Of a stretch of DNA of 64,000 bases, positions 48,367 to 56,993 are shown piece by piece. Under the pieces are notes generated by a model. That model was not told where the DNA came from and did no database searches. It was given only the letters and a program-made list of their open reading frames with translations. Position 1 is the stretch's first letter; each line of letters starts with the position of its first letter. Made by a program: the position numbers and the translations under genes. The DNA comes from JAGOEY01 sp017997515. GTDB taxonomy: Bacteria > Pseudomonadota > Gammaproteobacteria > Burkholderiales > Burkholderiaceae_C. The DNA is taken from contig CP111109.1 of assembly GCA_026314275.1 (NCBI GenBank), positions 806,001 through 870,000 of the forward strand. Direction: 5' to 3'.

Positions 48367-49011
48367 CTATTGGGATTGGAAGCTCGACAAGCGTCTTTTC
48401 ACGAGATCGAGCTTGGCCTTGTGGGCCAGCGGCCGATTGAAGACTCGATTCTGGATTTGGTCAGTCACCTTGCTGATGGCGATGTACGCCATGCTCAGGC
48501 CAGACTCGCGCTCGGATGCCTTTTTCTCTACAAAGTCGTAGGGGAAGTTCTCGCAGAACTTGTGGAAGCCGGAGAACTGGGCGACTTCCTTCGTGAACCG
48601 GAAGTCGTCGGGGGTTAGGCGCGAGCGTCGGGGGTGGTAAGGATCGACGAACAGGATGAACCACTCTGCTCCGTTGAATGAAACCGCCTCGAACACGTCC
48701 ACCTTGCCGATGGCTCCGAGGCGGTGGAACAGGATGCGCTGGCCGGACTGCGTTTCGAGTCTGGACAAGTAAGCCAGCTGGCCGATAGGCCCGTTCACAG
48801 GAATCGGGTTGGTTTCGGTGAAGCCGAACGGGCCGGTGCCGTTCGGGTCTTTGTCGTAGGCGGGAGCCGACTCCAGCATCGCCTTCATTTCAGGATGGAC
48901 GAGCTCCAACTGGAACGCTTCATCGTCGAGGATGCGGTGGATTTGCGCCAACGTGTCACGCAGCGCCTTATCCTCTTTATTTCCCCCGAATAGGTTTGAA
49001 AGAAACCCCAT
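48367..49011 (-). CDS. Unknown protein, last gene of the Hsp70/AAA+ operon
   Basis: 214 residues from the ATG at 49011, with AGAGGAG upstream. The frame is open further upstream but would overlap the preceding gene. No signal peptide or membrane helix. It opens MGFLSNLFGGNKEDKALRDT, has helices to about 50, then a mixed region with AVSFNGAEWFILFVDPYHPR and a basic C-terminal helix (HKAKLDLVKRRLSSF). I do not recognise it. It converges on the truncated BrnA-like gene, whose former 3' end it seems to have overrun. Confidence 0.65.
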   Translation of the reverse strand: MGFLSNLFGGNKEDKALRDTLAQIHRILDDEAFQLELVHPEMKAMLESAPAYDKDPNGTGPFGFTETNPIPVNGPIGQLAYLSRLETQSGQRILFHRLGAIGKVDVFEAVSFNGAEWFILFVDPYHPRRSRLTPDDFRFTKEVAQFSGFHKFCENFPYDFVEKKASERESGLSMAYIAISKVTDQIQNRVFNRPLAHKAKLDLVKRRLSSFQSQ

Positions 49012-49040
49012 AACGCTGCTCCTCTGAATTCTCGATTGAA

Positions 49041-50690
49041 TTATTCCAACAACTCGCTCAATCTGCGCAGCCCAGGCTTCTTGAAGCCCATGCGAATGGC
49101 TTGCTCCATAACGTGCGTGTTCGCACCGTGAATATAGGAAACTCCGGCGTTGACCTTTTTGTCGTCCTTGGCTCCAACGCAGAAAGAACCATCTGCGCTC
49201 CACACGTGGACTTGGCCCCACGAACACCGCACCTTTTCGTTGGAGCCAAGAAACTTGCGCTTCACAAGCGTGATGCCGTCGTCGTGAAGAAGCGCATCGC
49301 CAAAGTGCAGGTCGCGCCCATCTTTCAGCGCTTCGAGCATTTCAGTGAGAAGGCGCACGCAGACCGCTCGCCAGAGCTTGTCAATGAAAGCGGAGTAGAT
49401 GTCTTGCTTCTTCAGTTCTACGACCGCTTCGGAACGTCGGTCGCCGAATGCAATCGTATAGATCGTCCCCGTGGGAATACCGTTAACGGAGTGTTTAACG
49501 GCACCCCAGCGAACACGGGTGATTGATTCGAGCGGAAAGCTTTGACCCTTCCACGAAACGCCCTTCGGAGAAATGCTCAAGGCATCCTTAAACACCATGC
49601 CAATCTCGGCACGGTAAGTGATTTCGCGCTCCAACTCGTCTTTGCGCGCCGCGGCCTGCTTACGCTGCTGAAAGATGTCAGCGAGCGCGCCCTTATCTTC
49701 CTCGGCACGATCCGAGATTTCTGGAAGCTCAGAAAAAAGTTCCTGAATCAATCCAGTGAGCCGCTGCGACTGCGCAAGCATGTCGTGTTTGTTGAACAGG
49801 TCAATGGCGAGGCTACGAATCTCATACGCCAAGTCACGGCTTGCTTCGTGGTCGATGCCGCGCGCTTTCGAACTCAGTTGGATGGGCTGCGCGATCTTGT
49901 CCCAATTGCGTGCGACCGCATCGAGCTTGTCCACATAGGGCTTGACGGCTGCCTCGCCGGAGTCAGCATAGTCTCTGGCGACCTTGATGAGCTTGTGAAC
50001 GTTCTCGGCCTCCTTTTGCAAGATGCCTTGGGTTTCCACCTCGTAGCTGTCAACAAGATCATCAATCAGCCCTGGCGCATGATCCTCACCGCCGGATGTC
50101 ACGCCGTCCACCGTTTCCGTCATCACCTGAACAAGCGTCATCGGCGGGAGTCGGTCGAGGGCATCTTTGATGGCCCCACGGTAGTACCGCTTGCGCTCCG
50201 TGAGTTCGGCCTCAATCTGATCGAGCGCGCGCACCTCCGGAAAGCCGGAAACGGCGCGATCCTCGTTGATGTCGCGCAGCACCACCTCCGGAGTCAGCTC
50301 TTCGGCGAGGTAGGCGGCCTCCATGATGAACTCGGCCAAGTCGTCCGCATCGTGCTTGCCATCTACAGCTTCGAACGCGGCGGCCAGCAGATTCAGGTGC
50401 GCGAGCGTGGGCAGGCCAGACTCTTGGCGTATCGCCATCGGGGCGTTAATCAGGTTCTCGACCAACTGGTTCGCCTTGCGCGGCGAGACGCCGGGAAGCC
50501 ACCCGATCTCCACGCTCAAGCGGGTGCGCGGGTTGGTCAGGTCGGAGCGTGCTTTCTGGCAAACGTCGTGATCCAGTTCCAACGACTTCTCTTCCGCCAA
50601 CTCGACGATGCGCCTGCGGTTGTCGCGGGTCGTTACGCCCAAGACCGAGAACGCCGATTGATGAAGTGCGGTCGTAGTGAGGCGAGGCAT
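49041..50690 (-). CDS. J-like N-terminus, helical middle and C-terminal PH-like region; cochaperone candidate
   Basis: 549 residues from the ATG at 50690. Residues about 8-65 (SAFSVLGVTTRDNRRRIVEL ... KARSDLTNPRTRLSVEIGWL) resemble a degenerate J domain: the xxLGV start and the L.dp..R segment are there but the HPD motif is missing. A long alpha-helical and coiled-coil middle follows. Near 420-470 LSISPKGVSWKGQSFPLESI with TRVRWGAVK looks like a bacterial PH-like barrel, perhaps followed by a second. Sixth gene of the Hsp70 operon, so a client adaptor or membrane sensor is likely. Domain calls are from pattern only. Confidence 0.6.
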   Translation of the reverse strand: MPRLTTTALHQSAFSVLGVTTRDNRRRIVELAEEKSLELDHDVCQKARSDLTNPRTRLSVEIGWLPGVSPRKANQLVENLINAPMAIRQESGLPTLAHLNLLAAAFEAVDGKHDADDLAEFIMEAAYLAEELTPEVVLRDINEDRAVSGFPEVRALDQIEAELTERKRYYRGAIKDALDRLPPMTLVQVMTETVDGVTSGGEDHAPGLIDDLVDSYEVETQGILQKEAENVHKLIKVARDYADSGEAAVKPYVDKLDAVARNWDKIAQPIQLSSKARGIDHEASRDLAYEIRSLAIDLFNKHDMLAQSQRLTGLIQELFSELPEISDRAEEDKGALADIFQQRKQAAARKDELEREITYRAEIGMVFKDALSISPKGVSWKGQSFPLESITRVRWGAVKHSVNGIPTGTIYTIAFGDRRSEAVVELKKQDIYSAFIDKLWRAVCVRLLTEMLEALKDGRDLHFGDALLHDDGITLVKRKFLGSNEKVRCSWGQVHVWSADGSFCVGAKDDKKVNAGVSYIHGANTHVMEQAIRMGFKKPGLRRLSELLE

Positions 50691-50740
50691 TGGCTTGCTC
50701 GAAATCGGCGGCGGTACAAAAGCAGCCCCATGATGCGGGG

Positions 50741-51286
50741 TCACCCGCGATTGCTCGGTAGGGTTCGATGGAAATTCCCTCCAGGAAGGGGGGACTCCGA
50801 AAATATCACCCCATCCTTGTTGACTGAAAAGGAACGTTCGCATTTTGGACAATCGAAGTCAATTTCACTGCGACCCGGAAAACGCAACCTCTGTCCGCAG
50901 CTATCGCAAGTGAAGTGCCATTTCTCAGAATTGTCTTTTTGCTGGACAGCATAAAACTCTTCTACCAAACCAACTTTTCTCTTTGAATTTGGTGGTTTAG
51001 AGGAAGATTCTGGAGTCGGCGACTGAGCGCCGAGCATCGCCAGTAGCTGCGGGTCTTTCAGTGCCTCGAACGCCTGAACAAGCGCCTCACGCGGGAGGGA
51101 CAGCTTATTGCCGTTGCGCAACTCGTGGCTGTATTTCGCAAGTTGATCGTTGGAGCACAGGTGATCGGACAGCGCTAGCGAAACGGCGTATTCGCTGTTC
51201 GTGCGCGGGGCAGTGTTGCAGCTCCGGCAGACGACCAGTGCGCCGAACTTCGCGGAGCCACATTTGAAGCAGATTGCCATTGCCAT
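50741..51286 (-). CDS. Double zinc-ribbon protein of the Hsp70/AAA+ operon
   Basis: 181 residues from the ATG at 51286. An N-terminal zinc ribbon (CFKCGSAKFGALVVCRSC) and a C-terminal one (CDSCGQRLRF ... DFDCPKCERSF) flank a helical linker with DPQLLAMLGAQSP and a Pro/Ser stretch. Two tetrahedral CxxC pairs at each end would bind zinc. It could hold clients, as the zinc region of DnaJ does, or act as an adaptor. Function unknown. Confidence 0.7.
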   Translation of the reverse strand: MAMAICFKCGSAKFGALVVCRSCNTAPRTNSEYAVSLALSDHLCSNDQLAKYSHELRNGNKLSLPREALVQAFEALKDPQLLAMLGAQSPTPESSSKPPNSKRKVGLVEEFYAVQQKDNSEKWHFTCDSCGQRLRFPGRSEIDFDCPKCERSFSVNKDGVIFSESPLPGGNFHRTLPSNRG

Positions 51287-51300
51287 ATCGATGCTCGCTC

Positions 51301-52506
51301 CTATCTGCCTAATGCGCGAAGTTGTGCAACAACGCACCTGTTGTAACTTGCGGCCCCTTCACTGCGTTTCAGGATGCAGGCAGTTTCAATGGCATCCTTT
51401 TCGTCATAGGCCAAACCTGACAAGCTCGGTAGTCGAGGCGCATTGGCAAGAGCGCCAAGTTGGGCAACCAGACACCTGTTGTAGCTAGCGGCTCCTTCGC
51501 TACGTTTCAGGATGCAGGCAGTTTCGATTGCATCCTTTTCGTCGTAAGCCAAGCCTGACAGATCAGGCTTACGAGGGGCGTTGGCGAGAGCTCCAAGTTG
51601 GGAAGTTAGACATCGGTTGTAAGTGGCAGCTCCTTCACTACGTTTCAGAATGCATGCGGTTTCAATGGCATCTTTCTCGTCGTAGGACAAGCGAGATAAG
51701 TCTGGTGTTCGGGGGGCGTTGGCAAGAGCACCAAGTTGGGCGGATACGCACCTGTTGTAGCTGGCGGCTCCCTCGCTGCGTTTCAAAATGCAGGCGGTTT
51801 CGATAGCATCCTTCTCGTCGTATGTGAGTGACTCAAGGCCGGGGGCAGAGCGATCTTGAGAACTAGATACGGCCACGCTCGGGTTGGTGCGAGTGGGCGC
51901 TGGTGTCGAAAGCGAGCCAGTGGACGCACGAGTAAATCGGCTTCGGCCTTCGGATTGAAGCTGGCTCCGGTACGGATCGATCACCCGCCGTGCACTTTCC
52001 AGCGCGCCCCTGCGATAACGGAAGCTCCCACAGCGGCTGTTGTAGTCGGCCACCATCGCGTTGAAGCGATCCACGTCGGAATCGATGTAGTTGTTGATAG
52101 CAGACTTCGCGCCATCCATGCGAATGTCTTCTGCCAAGCAGTAGCGAATTTGCGCTGTTGAGAGCACCTGGTTTTGCCCAACAGGCGGCATCGATTCCTC
52201 GGGTCGGGACGGTGCTTGCGGTTCAGCAGGAGGCGCGTAACTCGGTGTTGCGGTCTGCGCGGGCGGGGAATAGACGGGAGCAGAGGAAGTCGTCGTGGTC
52301 TTGTTGGCTTGGCCGATCCACCAAAACACGCCGATGACAGCTGCAATGCCCAGCACCCATTTGCCAACGGACGAGCCATCAGAGGACGGCTGCGCGGGCT
52401 CCTGATACGTTTGACGCTGTTGGCTTGGTTGTGGTTGGGCAGGCTGTCCGACGCTCGGCGCAGCGGCGGCAGGCCCCGTCTTTGGGGTGGGCGGTGGCGG
52501 CGTCAT
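51301..52506 (-). CDS. Membrane-anchored protein with four near-identical 41-residue repeats
   Basis: 401 residues from the ATG at 52506 (GTG at 52521 is an alternative). Pro/Gln-rich cytoplasmic start, one membrane helix (WVLGIAAVIGVFWWIG, about 50-65), a Pro/Ser-rich stalk, a helical module with two Cys, then four tandem repeats. Each repeat reads YDEKDAIETACILKRSEGAA, then (S/T)YNRC and QLGALANAPR, with two conserved Cys 16 residues apart that may form a disulfide. The repeats differ in only a few positions, so they multiplied recently. It would link the chaperone operon to the envelope. Confidence 0.75.
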   Translation of the reverse strand: MTPPPPTPKTGPAAAAPSVGQPAQPQPSQQRQTYQEPAQPSSDGSSVGKWVLGIAAVIGVFWWIGQANKTTTTSSAPVYSPPAQTATPSYAPPAEPQAPSRPEESMPPVGQNQVLSTAQIRYCLAEDIRMDGAKSAINNYIDSDVDRFNAMVADYNSRCGSFRYRRGALESARRVIDPYRSQLQSEGRSRFTRASTGSLSTPAPTRTNPSVAVSSSQDRSAPGLESLTYDEKDAIETACILKRSEGAASYNRCVSAQLGALANAPRTPDLSRLSYDEKDAIETACILKRSEGAATYNRCLTSQLGALANAPRKPDLSGLAYDEKDAIETACILKRSEGAASYNRCLVAQLGALANAPRLPSLSGLAYDEKDAIETACILKRSEGAASYNRCVVAQLRALGR

Positions 52507-52598
52507 GTCCACGGCGGACACGAGTGAGGAAAGGCCTGCGAAGCCTTTGCCCTCCTCTCTTTTTTCGGTTCTTCTCCTCCCGTCACCACCATCTCTCC

Positions 52599-54044
52599 TT
52601 AAACGAATCCGATGCGCCGTTTGGTCTCGCCACCCTCGCGCTCTCGTGCCGGTGATGCACGCAGGGCGGACAACAGGCTGGCCTGATCCAGTTTTTCCTT
52701 GCCGGATCGTGCCGCCAGCCGCGCGCCTTCTCGCACCACAAAAGAAACGTCGGACAAGGGTCTGCCAGCCAGCTCCTTCGCCAGCGGCTTGGAGTCCACG
52801 TCCGATTCCTTCGGCAAGGAAGACAGCAGTTTGTCCAGCAGCGACTGCACTTCAACCTCGCTGGCGAAATCTACCTTGATGACGTGATCGAAACGCCCTC
52901 GGCGCTGGATGGCCGGGTCGATCATGTCGATACGGTTGGTCATGGCGACGATCAGCACGTCGTTCTTCACCGCCTCCGGAATGCGGCGCAGGAACTCGGC
53001 CACTTCCTCGACGCGGTGGTGACCCGAACCCATCTCGCGGTCGGCAAGGAATGCTTCCATCTCGTCGATCACAAGGACGGACGGCGCGTTCTCCATCGCC
53101 TTGTCGAACACCTGCGCGACCTTCTTGCTGGTCTCGTGAATGTAGGGGCTGGCAACGCTGGAGGCGTCGATCTGGAAACTCGGCCAGCCGAGGAAGTCCA
53201 CCAGTCGGTCGACCGCGAAGGTCTTGCCGCAGCCCGGAGGGCCATGCAGGATCACCGCCGACGGGAACTCGATGCCGAGCGCCTTGTAGCGGTCGCGGTG
53301 CAGGATGATGTCGACGATGTGCTCGTTGAAGAAGGCCGCCAGTTCCGGACGCCCGGCCAACTCGAATAATTTGTTCGACTCGGGAGCAGTGCGTTTGGTC
53401 TCGCGCTTTTCCTCGGTGGTGATTGTCTCGGTCTTCTCTGGTGGGGTCTCTGGCTTGCGCTCAAGCGGAATGATCTCGGCAACCTCGAACCCCGCTGCTT
53501 GCACGACATCCTTCAAATGGCCCGCACCGAGCCAGCTCATGGACTGACGCAGCCGACGAAAGGATGTGGCCGGAATGTTCGTGCCGCCCGTCAGCCAGTA
53601 GCCGAGCACCACGTCGTCGCCGGCTCTGGAGCTGATGCTGTAGGTGGGCAGCAGGCGGGTGATCTTCTCGATATACAGCGCGTCTTGCAGTGGCGATTCC
53701 GCGTCGATGTCGCGCGTTGCTTTCAACGCCAAGGCGAAGGACAGCGCCTCGGATTTATTGTCGGGAGACTTCCCTTCGCTGACAGGGCAAAGCGTCTGGC
53801 TTGGCGCGCTGGAGATGGACCGCAACTGGCGGTCGCCGAACTGTGCGGCGTTGAGCGTTCCATCTTCAACCAGACCTGCATCCTGCCAATGCTGCGCCAG
53901 CGCGGCCAACACAACGAGCGCACGCCCGCCGCCCATCGTCTCGTAGATTTGCCAATCCGTCCCTTCGAACAGCGCGGCGCGAACTTTCGCGCCGTCTGGC
54001 AGCTTGAATCCAATGGGGAGCCATGCGTCGAGTGCCATGAGCAT
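52599..54044 (-). CDS. AAA+ ATPase of the Hsp70 operon
   Basis: 481 residues from the ATG at 54044. The N-terminal 220 residues are unlike known domains, with a helical (TPR-free) core and a Glu/Lys/Thr-rich linker. The AAA+ core has Walker A GPPGCGKT (268-275), Walker B VLVIDEMEAF (Asp327-Glu328), sensor 1 around VAMTNRIDMIDPA and the Arg finger region RRGRFDH, as in the FtsH/katanin/ClpA-like clades. No protease motif. It could remodel or unfold clients for the Hsp70. Start overlaps the hsp70 stop (TGATG). Confidence 0.88.
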   Translation of the reverse strand: MLMALDAWLPIGFKLPDGAKVRAALFEGTDWQIYETMGGGRALVVLAALAQHWQDAGLVEDGTLNAAQFGDRQLRSISSAPSQTLCPVSEGKSPDNKSEALSFALALKATRDIDAESPLQDALYIEKITRLLPTYSISSRAGDDVVLGYWLTGGTNIPATSFRRLRQSMSWLGAGHLKDVVQAAGFEVAEIIPLERKPETPPEKTETITTEEKRETKRTAPESNKLFELAGRPELAAFFNEHIVDIILHRDRYKALGIEFPSAVILHGPPGCGKTFAVDRLVDFLGWPSFQIDASSVASPYIHETSKKVAQVFDKAMENAPSVLVIDEMEAFLADREMGSGHHRVEEVAEFLRRIPEAVKNDVLIVAMTNRIDMIDPAIQRRGRFDHVIKVDFASEVEVQSLLDKLLSSLPKESDVDSKPLAKELAGRPLSDVSFVVREGARLAARSGKEKLDQASLLSALRASPAREREGGETKRRIGFV

Positions 54045-56533
54045 CAACTCCGAACGATGTTGGAACCGGCCATCATGTCATCGTCACCCGCAGAGCCCAC
54101 TTGAATCGAGATGAGTTGGCCGACCACTGCGCGCAACTTGTCGATGTCATTGGCCTTGATGGCTTCGGTTCCGACAGCCACAAGCTGCGCATGCTCTCTG
54201 GCGTCAGAGAAGAGGTAGCTTGCCTGAGCCAGTCGTTTGAAGTGGTCGATCACGAACCAGTCTTGACGCCACAAGATCATGAAGTTGCGGCTGCGCAGAT
54301 CATCCAAGTGCGACTCGAAATCGCTGCCGTTGTTTTCGAGCGCGCGCTGCGCCGTCTTGACCAAGTTGTCGAAGGACGTGGCCTCGGTGGGCCGTGCGTG
54401 CTGGCGCACAGCCTTCTCGAAGAAATCGACCGCCCTGTCCAGTTCGAGTTGGCGGATGTCTTTCAGGTGCTCCTTGCGGGTTAGCGCCAACAGGCGCTTG
54501 GCTTCCTGCACGTTGTCCATTGCCTGTTTCGCCGTTTCTGGATCGGCTTCGCCTGACTCGATGGTGCTGGCCTGCTCCAGCCTCTCGCGGGCCTGGTCCA
54601 GACGCGGGTCATCCACTTTGGATGCCATCTCTTCGAGACGCTCCATCGTGTGCTCCGACTGCTCCTGAATATTCTTGGCCTGGTTCGAATAGTCGAGCTT
54701 GGCTGTCAGACTGGAGTAGAAGTTGCGACCACTCGGAAACGAGCCGCTGATGGAGGGAACCGAAACCTCCAAGAAGATGTTGCCGGAATCGAGCACTTCG
54801 TAATCGCAGATCAAGTCGGCACCTGCAGTGATGACACCGTCGTCGAAGTCCGTGCCCTTGATCTCGAACATGCCAATGAAGCGGTTGTCGTTGATAGGGT
54901 CAGAAATTTCGCCTTCCCACAGCTTGAACTTGATGGACCCGGCGCTTCCGGCCTTGAGGGACTCTTCCGCCTTGAATGTTTTCTTGGCTTTCTTGGGTAG
55001 CTGGTCGCCTTCTCGAATCAGGTAATCCGGTATCAAACGACCACCGACCTTGTCACGAGCTTCCACAAAGATCGAATGAGATGCTGGGATCGCGTCTATG
55101 CTGGCAGCCGTGCGAGCGATGACGATTTTGTCTTCGCCCAGCGCAATAGGAGCCCCGTTCGAGTCAAACACGAACACCTTGAAAACGTTGTCGCCAGGCT
55201 TGGACAAACTGAGTTCAACGCTCGCGCCATCCTTCAGCGCGACGCGGCCAGACGACCAGCCCGTGTCGAGGCTATCGATCTGAAACTCTATGCCCGCAGG
55301 CGCGTGCGACAACTTGGCGACGATCTTGGCCTTGTGCTCCGGCGTGCGTGCGATGTAATTGAATGAAAGGTCGAGCGCGCCACCGGCGCTGAGTGCGCCA
55401 CGTGAACTCTTGCGCCCACGACTCTGCGAAGCCCAATCGATGGACTCGGCAAACACTGCCGCGCCTTCGGCAACGGCAGTCATCGGGTTCACGTCTGTGG
55501 ACGGTGCGATGCCCAGCTCGAAAGCCACCTTGTCGCGCAAGTGTTTGTACTGCGCTGGCCCACCCACGAAGACAATCCGCTCAATGTCGTGCGAGCTCAG
55601 GCCTGCCTTTTCGATGCTCTCGCGGGTGGCCTGAATGGACTCCTCGACCTTGGACGCAATTAAATCGTCGTACAGGCTTCGCGTAATCGGAATGTCGAGG
55701 TAGATTGCTTCACCAGCCTGATCGCGTACACCCAGTTCATTCTCGTCAAGGGTGATAACGGACTCTTCACTTTGCGACAGTGCAATCTTCGCTTTTTCCG
55801 CTGCCCAAGTTGCAATAGTGCGCAACGATTTGTACTGCGGATTGGATGCTAGGTCTTCCGGCAAATCAAAGTTGTCAAGCAACCATGGCTTGACCACGTT
55901 GTCGAACAGGATGCGGTCGAAATCGCGTCCGCCGCACATGGCTATGCCGCCATGAGCCAGCAGGTTAACGCGACCACCGATACTCTCGGCAATCGCGACA
56001 TCCAGCGTGCCACCGCCAATGTCGTAGACAAGAAAAATACCGTCGTTTTTGCGTTGGCGCATGACGCTCATCACGGCAGCGACCGGCTCTTGCATTAATG
56101 CAACCCGCCCCAGCCCGGCTGCATCAGCGGCAGCCATCGTGGCGTCCTTCTGCATTTGATTGAACGCGGCGGGAACCGTGATGACTGTGCCTGTGTCGCC
56201 ATCCCCACGAACATCCTCCGGCAGATAGCCAAAGAGCGTCCGCAACACCTCGGCAGAACATTCTTCCGGCGTCATTGTGAGGTTGACAGCTGATAGTTTC
56301 ACAGGCGTGCTTGTCCCCATAAGCCGTTTGAACAGTACGGCAGCATTATCTGGAGATCTCGCAGCGTTGTTGTAGGCGCGCGAACCGACGTACTTGTTGC
56401 CGCGCCGGTCGATGAAGATGGCCGAAGGCGTTACATCGTGCTGTTCCGGACTCTTGTAGAGGTAAATCTTGTCCCCATCGAACGAGCAGATGGCACTGTT
56501 GGTTGTGCCGAGGTCGATCCCGACGTATTTCAT
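54044..56533 (-). CDS. Divergent Hsp70 family chaperone
   Basis: 829 residues, about 190 longer than DnaK. The ATPase domain is intact: phosphate-1 MKYVGIDLGTTNSAICSFDG, phosphate-2 LVYDIGGGTLDVAIAESIGG and the adenosine motif IVFVGGPAQYKHLRDKVAFE. After about 385 the chain no longer matches the DnaK substrate domain: a beta-rich region with FQIDSLDTGWSSGRVALKDG and then a long helical C-terminus with coiled-coil character (QARERLEQASTIESGEADPE). No EEVD-like tail. Second gene of the operon; a specialised rather than housekeeping chaperone. Confidence 0.92.
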   Translation of the reverse strand: MKYVGIDLGTTNSAICSFDGDKIYLYKSPEQHDVTPSAIFIDRRGNKYVGSRAYNNAARSPDNAAVLFKRLMGTSTPVKLSAVNLTMTPEECSAEVLRTLFGYLPEDVRGDGDTGTVITVPAAFNQMQKDATMAAADAAGLGRVALMQEPVAAVMSVMRQRKNDGIFLVYDIGGGTLDVAIAESIGGRVNLLAHGGIAMCGGRDFDRILFDNVVKPWLLDNFDLPEDLASNPQYKSLRTIATWAAEKAKIALSQSEESVITLDENELGVRDQAGEAIYLDIPITRSLYDDLIASKVEESIQATRESIEKAGLSSHDIERIVFVGGPAQYKHLRDKVAFELGIAPSTDVNPMTAVAEGAAVFAESIDWASQSRGRKSSRGALSAGGALDLSFNYIARTPEHKAKIVAKLSHAPAGIEFQIDSLDTGWSSGRVALKDGASVELSLSKPGDNVFKVFVFDSNGAPIALGEDKIVIARTAASIDAIPASHSIFVEARDKVGGRLIPDYLIREGDQLPKKAKKTFKAEESLKAGSAGSIKFKLWEGEISDPINDNRFIGMFEIKGTDFDDGVITAGADLICDYEVLDSGNIFLEVSVPSISGSFPSGRNFYSSLTAKLDYSNQAKNIQEQSEHTMERLEEMASKVDDPRLDQARERLEQASTIESGEADPETAKQAMDNVQEAKRLLALTRKEHLKDIRQLELDRAVDFFEKAVRQHARPTEATSFDNLVKTAQRALENNGSDFESHLDDLRSRNFMILWRQDWFVIDHFKRLAQASYLFSDAREHAQLVAVGTEAIKANDIDKLRAVVGQLISIQVGSAGDDDMMAGSNIVRS

Positions 56534-56901
56534 GATTCCACCTTCCTGAGCATTACCGTCCCTTGTTTGCGCAGCCCCTTTGGCCCCATGATGATTGGCT
56601 CCAGCATCTGCTCAACGAGCAGCACATCTTCAGGGCCGAAGTCACCCAGGTTCAAGGCAGATGCAGCCATCCCCGCGTCGTAGGGCTGCCCCTCGACATT
56701 GACCAGCTTCAGACCGTTGGAGTCCAGGCTTTCCTCGACTTTCTTCTGGAAGTAGCGAAGCTGATTGAGATATCGGGTTGATTCGCCGACATCAAGCTTG
56801 CTGACCACCTTGCCGAACAGGCGTGAGAACCGCCAGCTTTCAATTGCGATGTCGATCAACGACTGCTCGAGTCGCCCCCTCTCTTCAATATGCTGCATCA
56901 T
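56530..56901 (-). CDS. Small helical protein preceding the Hsp70 gene
   Basis: 123 residues from the ATG at 56901 (GAGGAAGG upstream). Helix-rich N-terminus (ESWRFSRLFGKVVSKLDVGE; RYLNQLRYFQKKVEESLDSN) and a C-terminal strand-like part (VEQMLEPIIMGPKGLRKQGT). Size, position before an Hsp70 gene and the helix-then-beta order recall GrpE, but no GrpE signature is visible, so nucleotide-exchange function is only a suggestion. Overlaps the hsp70 start by 4 bp. Confidence 0.65.
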   Translation of the reverse strand: MMQHIEERGRLEQSLIDIAIESWRFSRLFGKVVSKLDVGESTRYLNQLRYFQKKVEESLDSNGLKLVNVEGQPYDAGMAASALNLGDFGPEDVLLVEQMLEPIIMGPKGLRKQGTVMLRKVES

Positions 56902-56922
56902 CAAACCTTCCTCTGGTTGCTT

Positions 56923-56993
56923 CTTGCCGGTTTGCCCGCCATCAAACTGCTGCTGAATCCATTGATTAACCTCTACTTTGAAGAACCGGCAAG
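56923..56993. promoter_or_regulatory. Inverted repeat in the leader of the Hsp70 operon
   Basis: CTTGCCGGTT (56923-56932) and AACCGGCAAG (56984-56993) are perfect 10-bp inverted copies 22-92 bp upstream of the first start codon. It could be an operator or a looped leader structure. No clear heat-shock promoter was recognised. Confidence 0.35.

Larger units (their letters stand above)
48367..56901 (-). other. Seven-gene Hsp70/AAA+ operon in an accessory island
   Basis: Order of transcription: small helical protein, Hsp70, AAA+ ATPase, anchored four-repeat protein, double zinc-ribbon protein, J-like/PH-like protein, unknown protein. Junctions: 4 bp overlap, 1 bp overlap, then gaps of 92, 14, 50 and 29 bp. 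Less GC-rich than its surroundings by eye and free of repeat families A and B. Toxin-antitoxin genes and a pseudogene border the left side; a gene-poor gap of 400 bp borders the right. No integrase or tRNA gene was seen. Confidence 0.75.

Noticed and set aside
50691..50852. Longer start for the J-like protein
   Set aside because: The added 54 residues overlap the end of the zinc-ribbon gene and have no similarity to the J-like entry, which begins right after the ATG at 50690.
51301..51830. Regular direct repeats that might suggest a CRISPR array
   Set aside because: Period is about 123 bp, without spacers, and in frame with a protein repeat, so they are coding tandem repeats.
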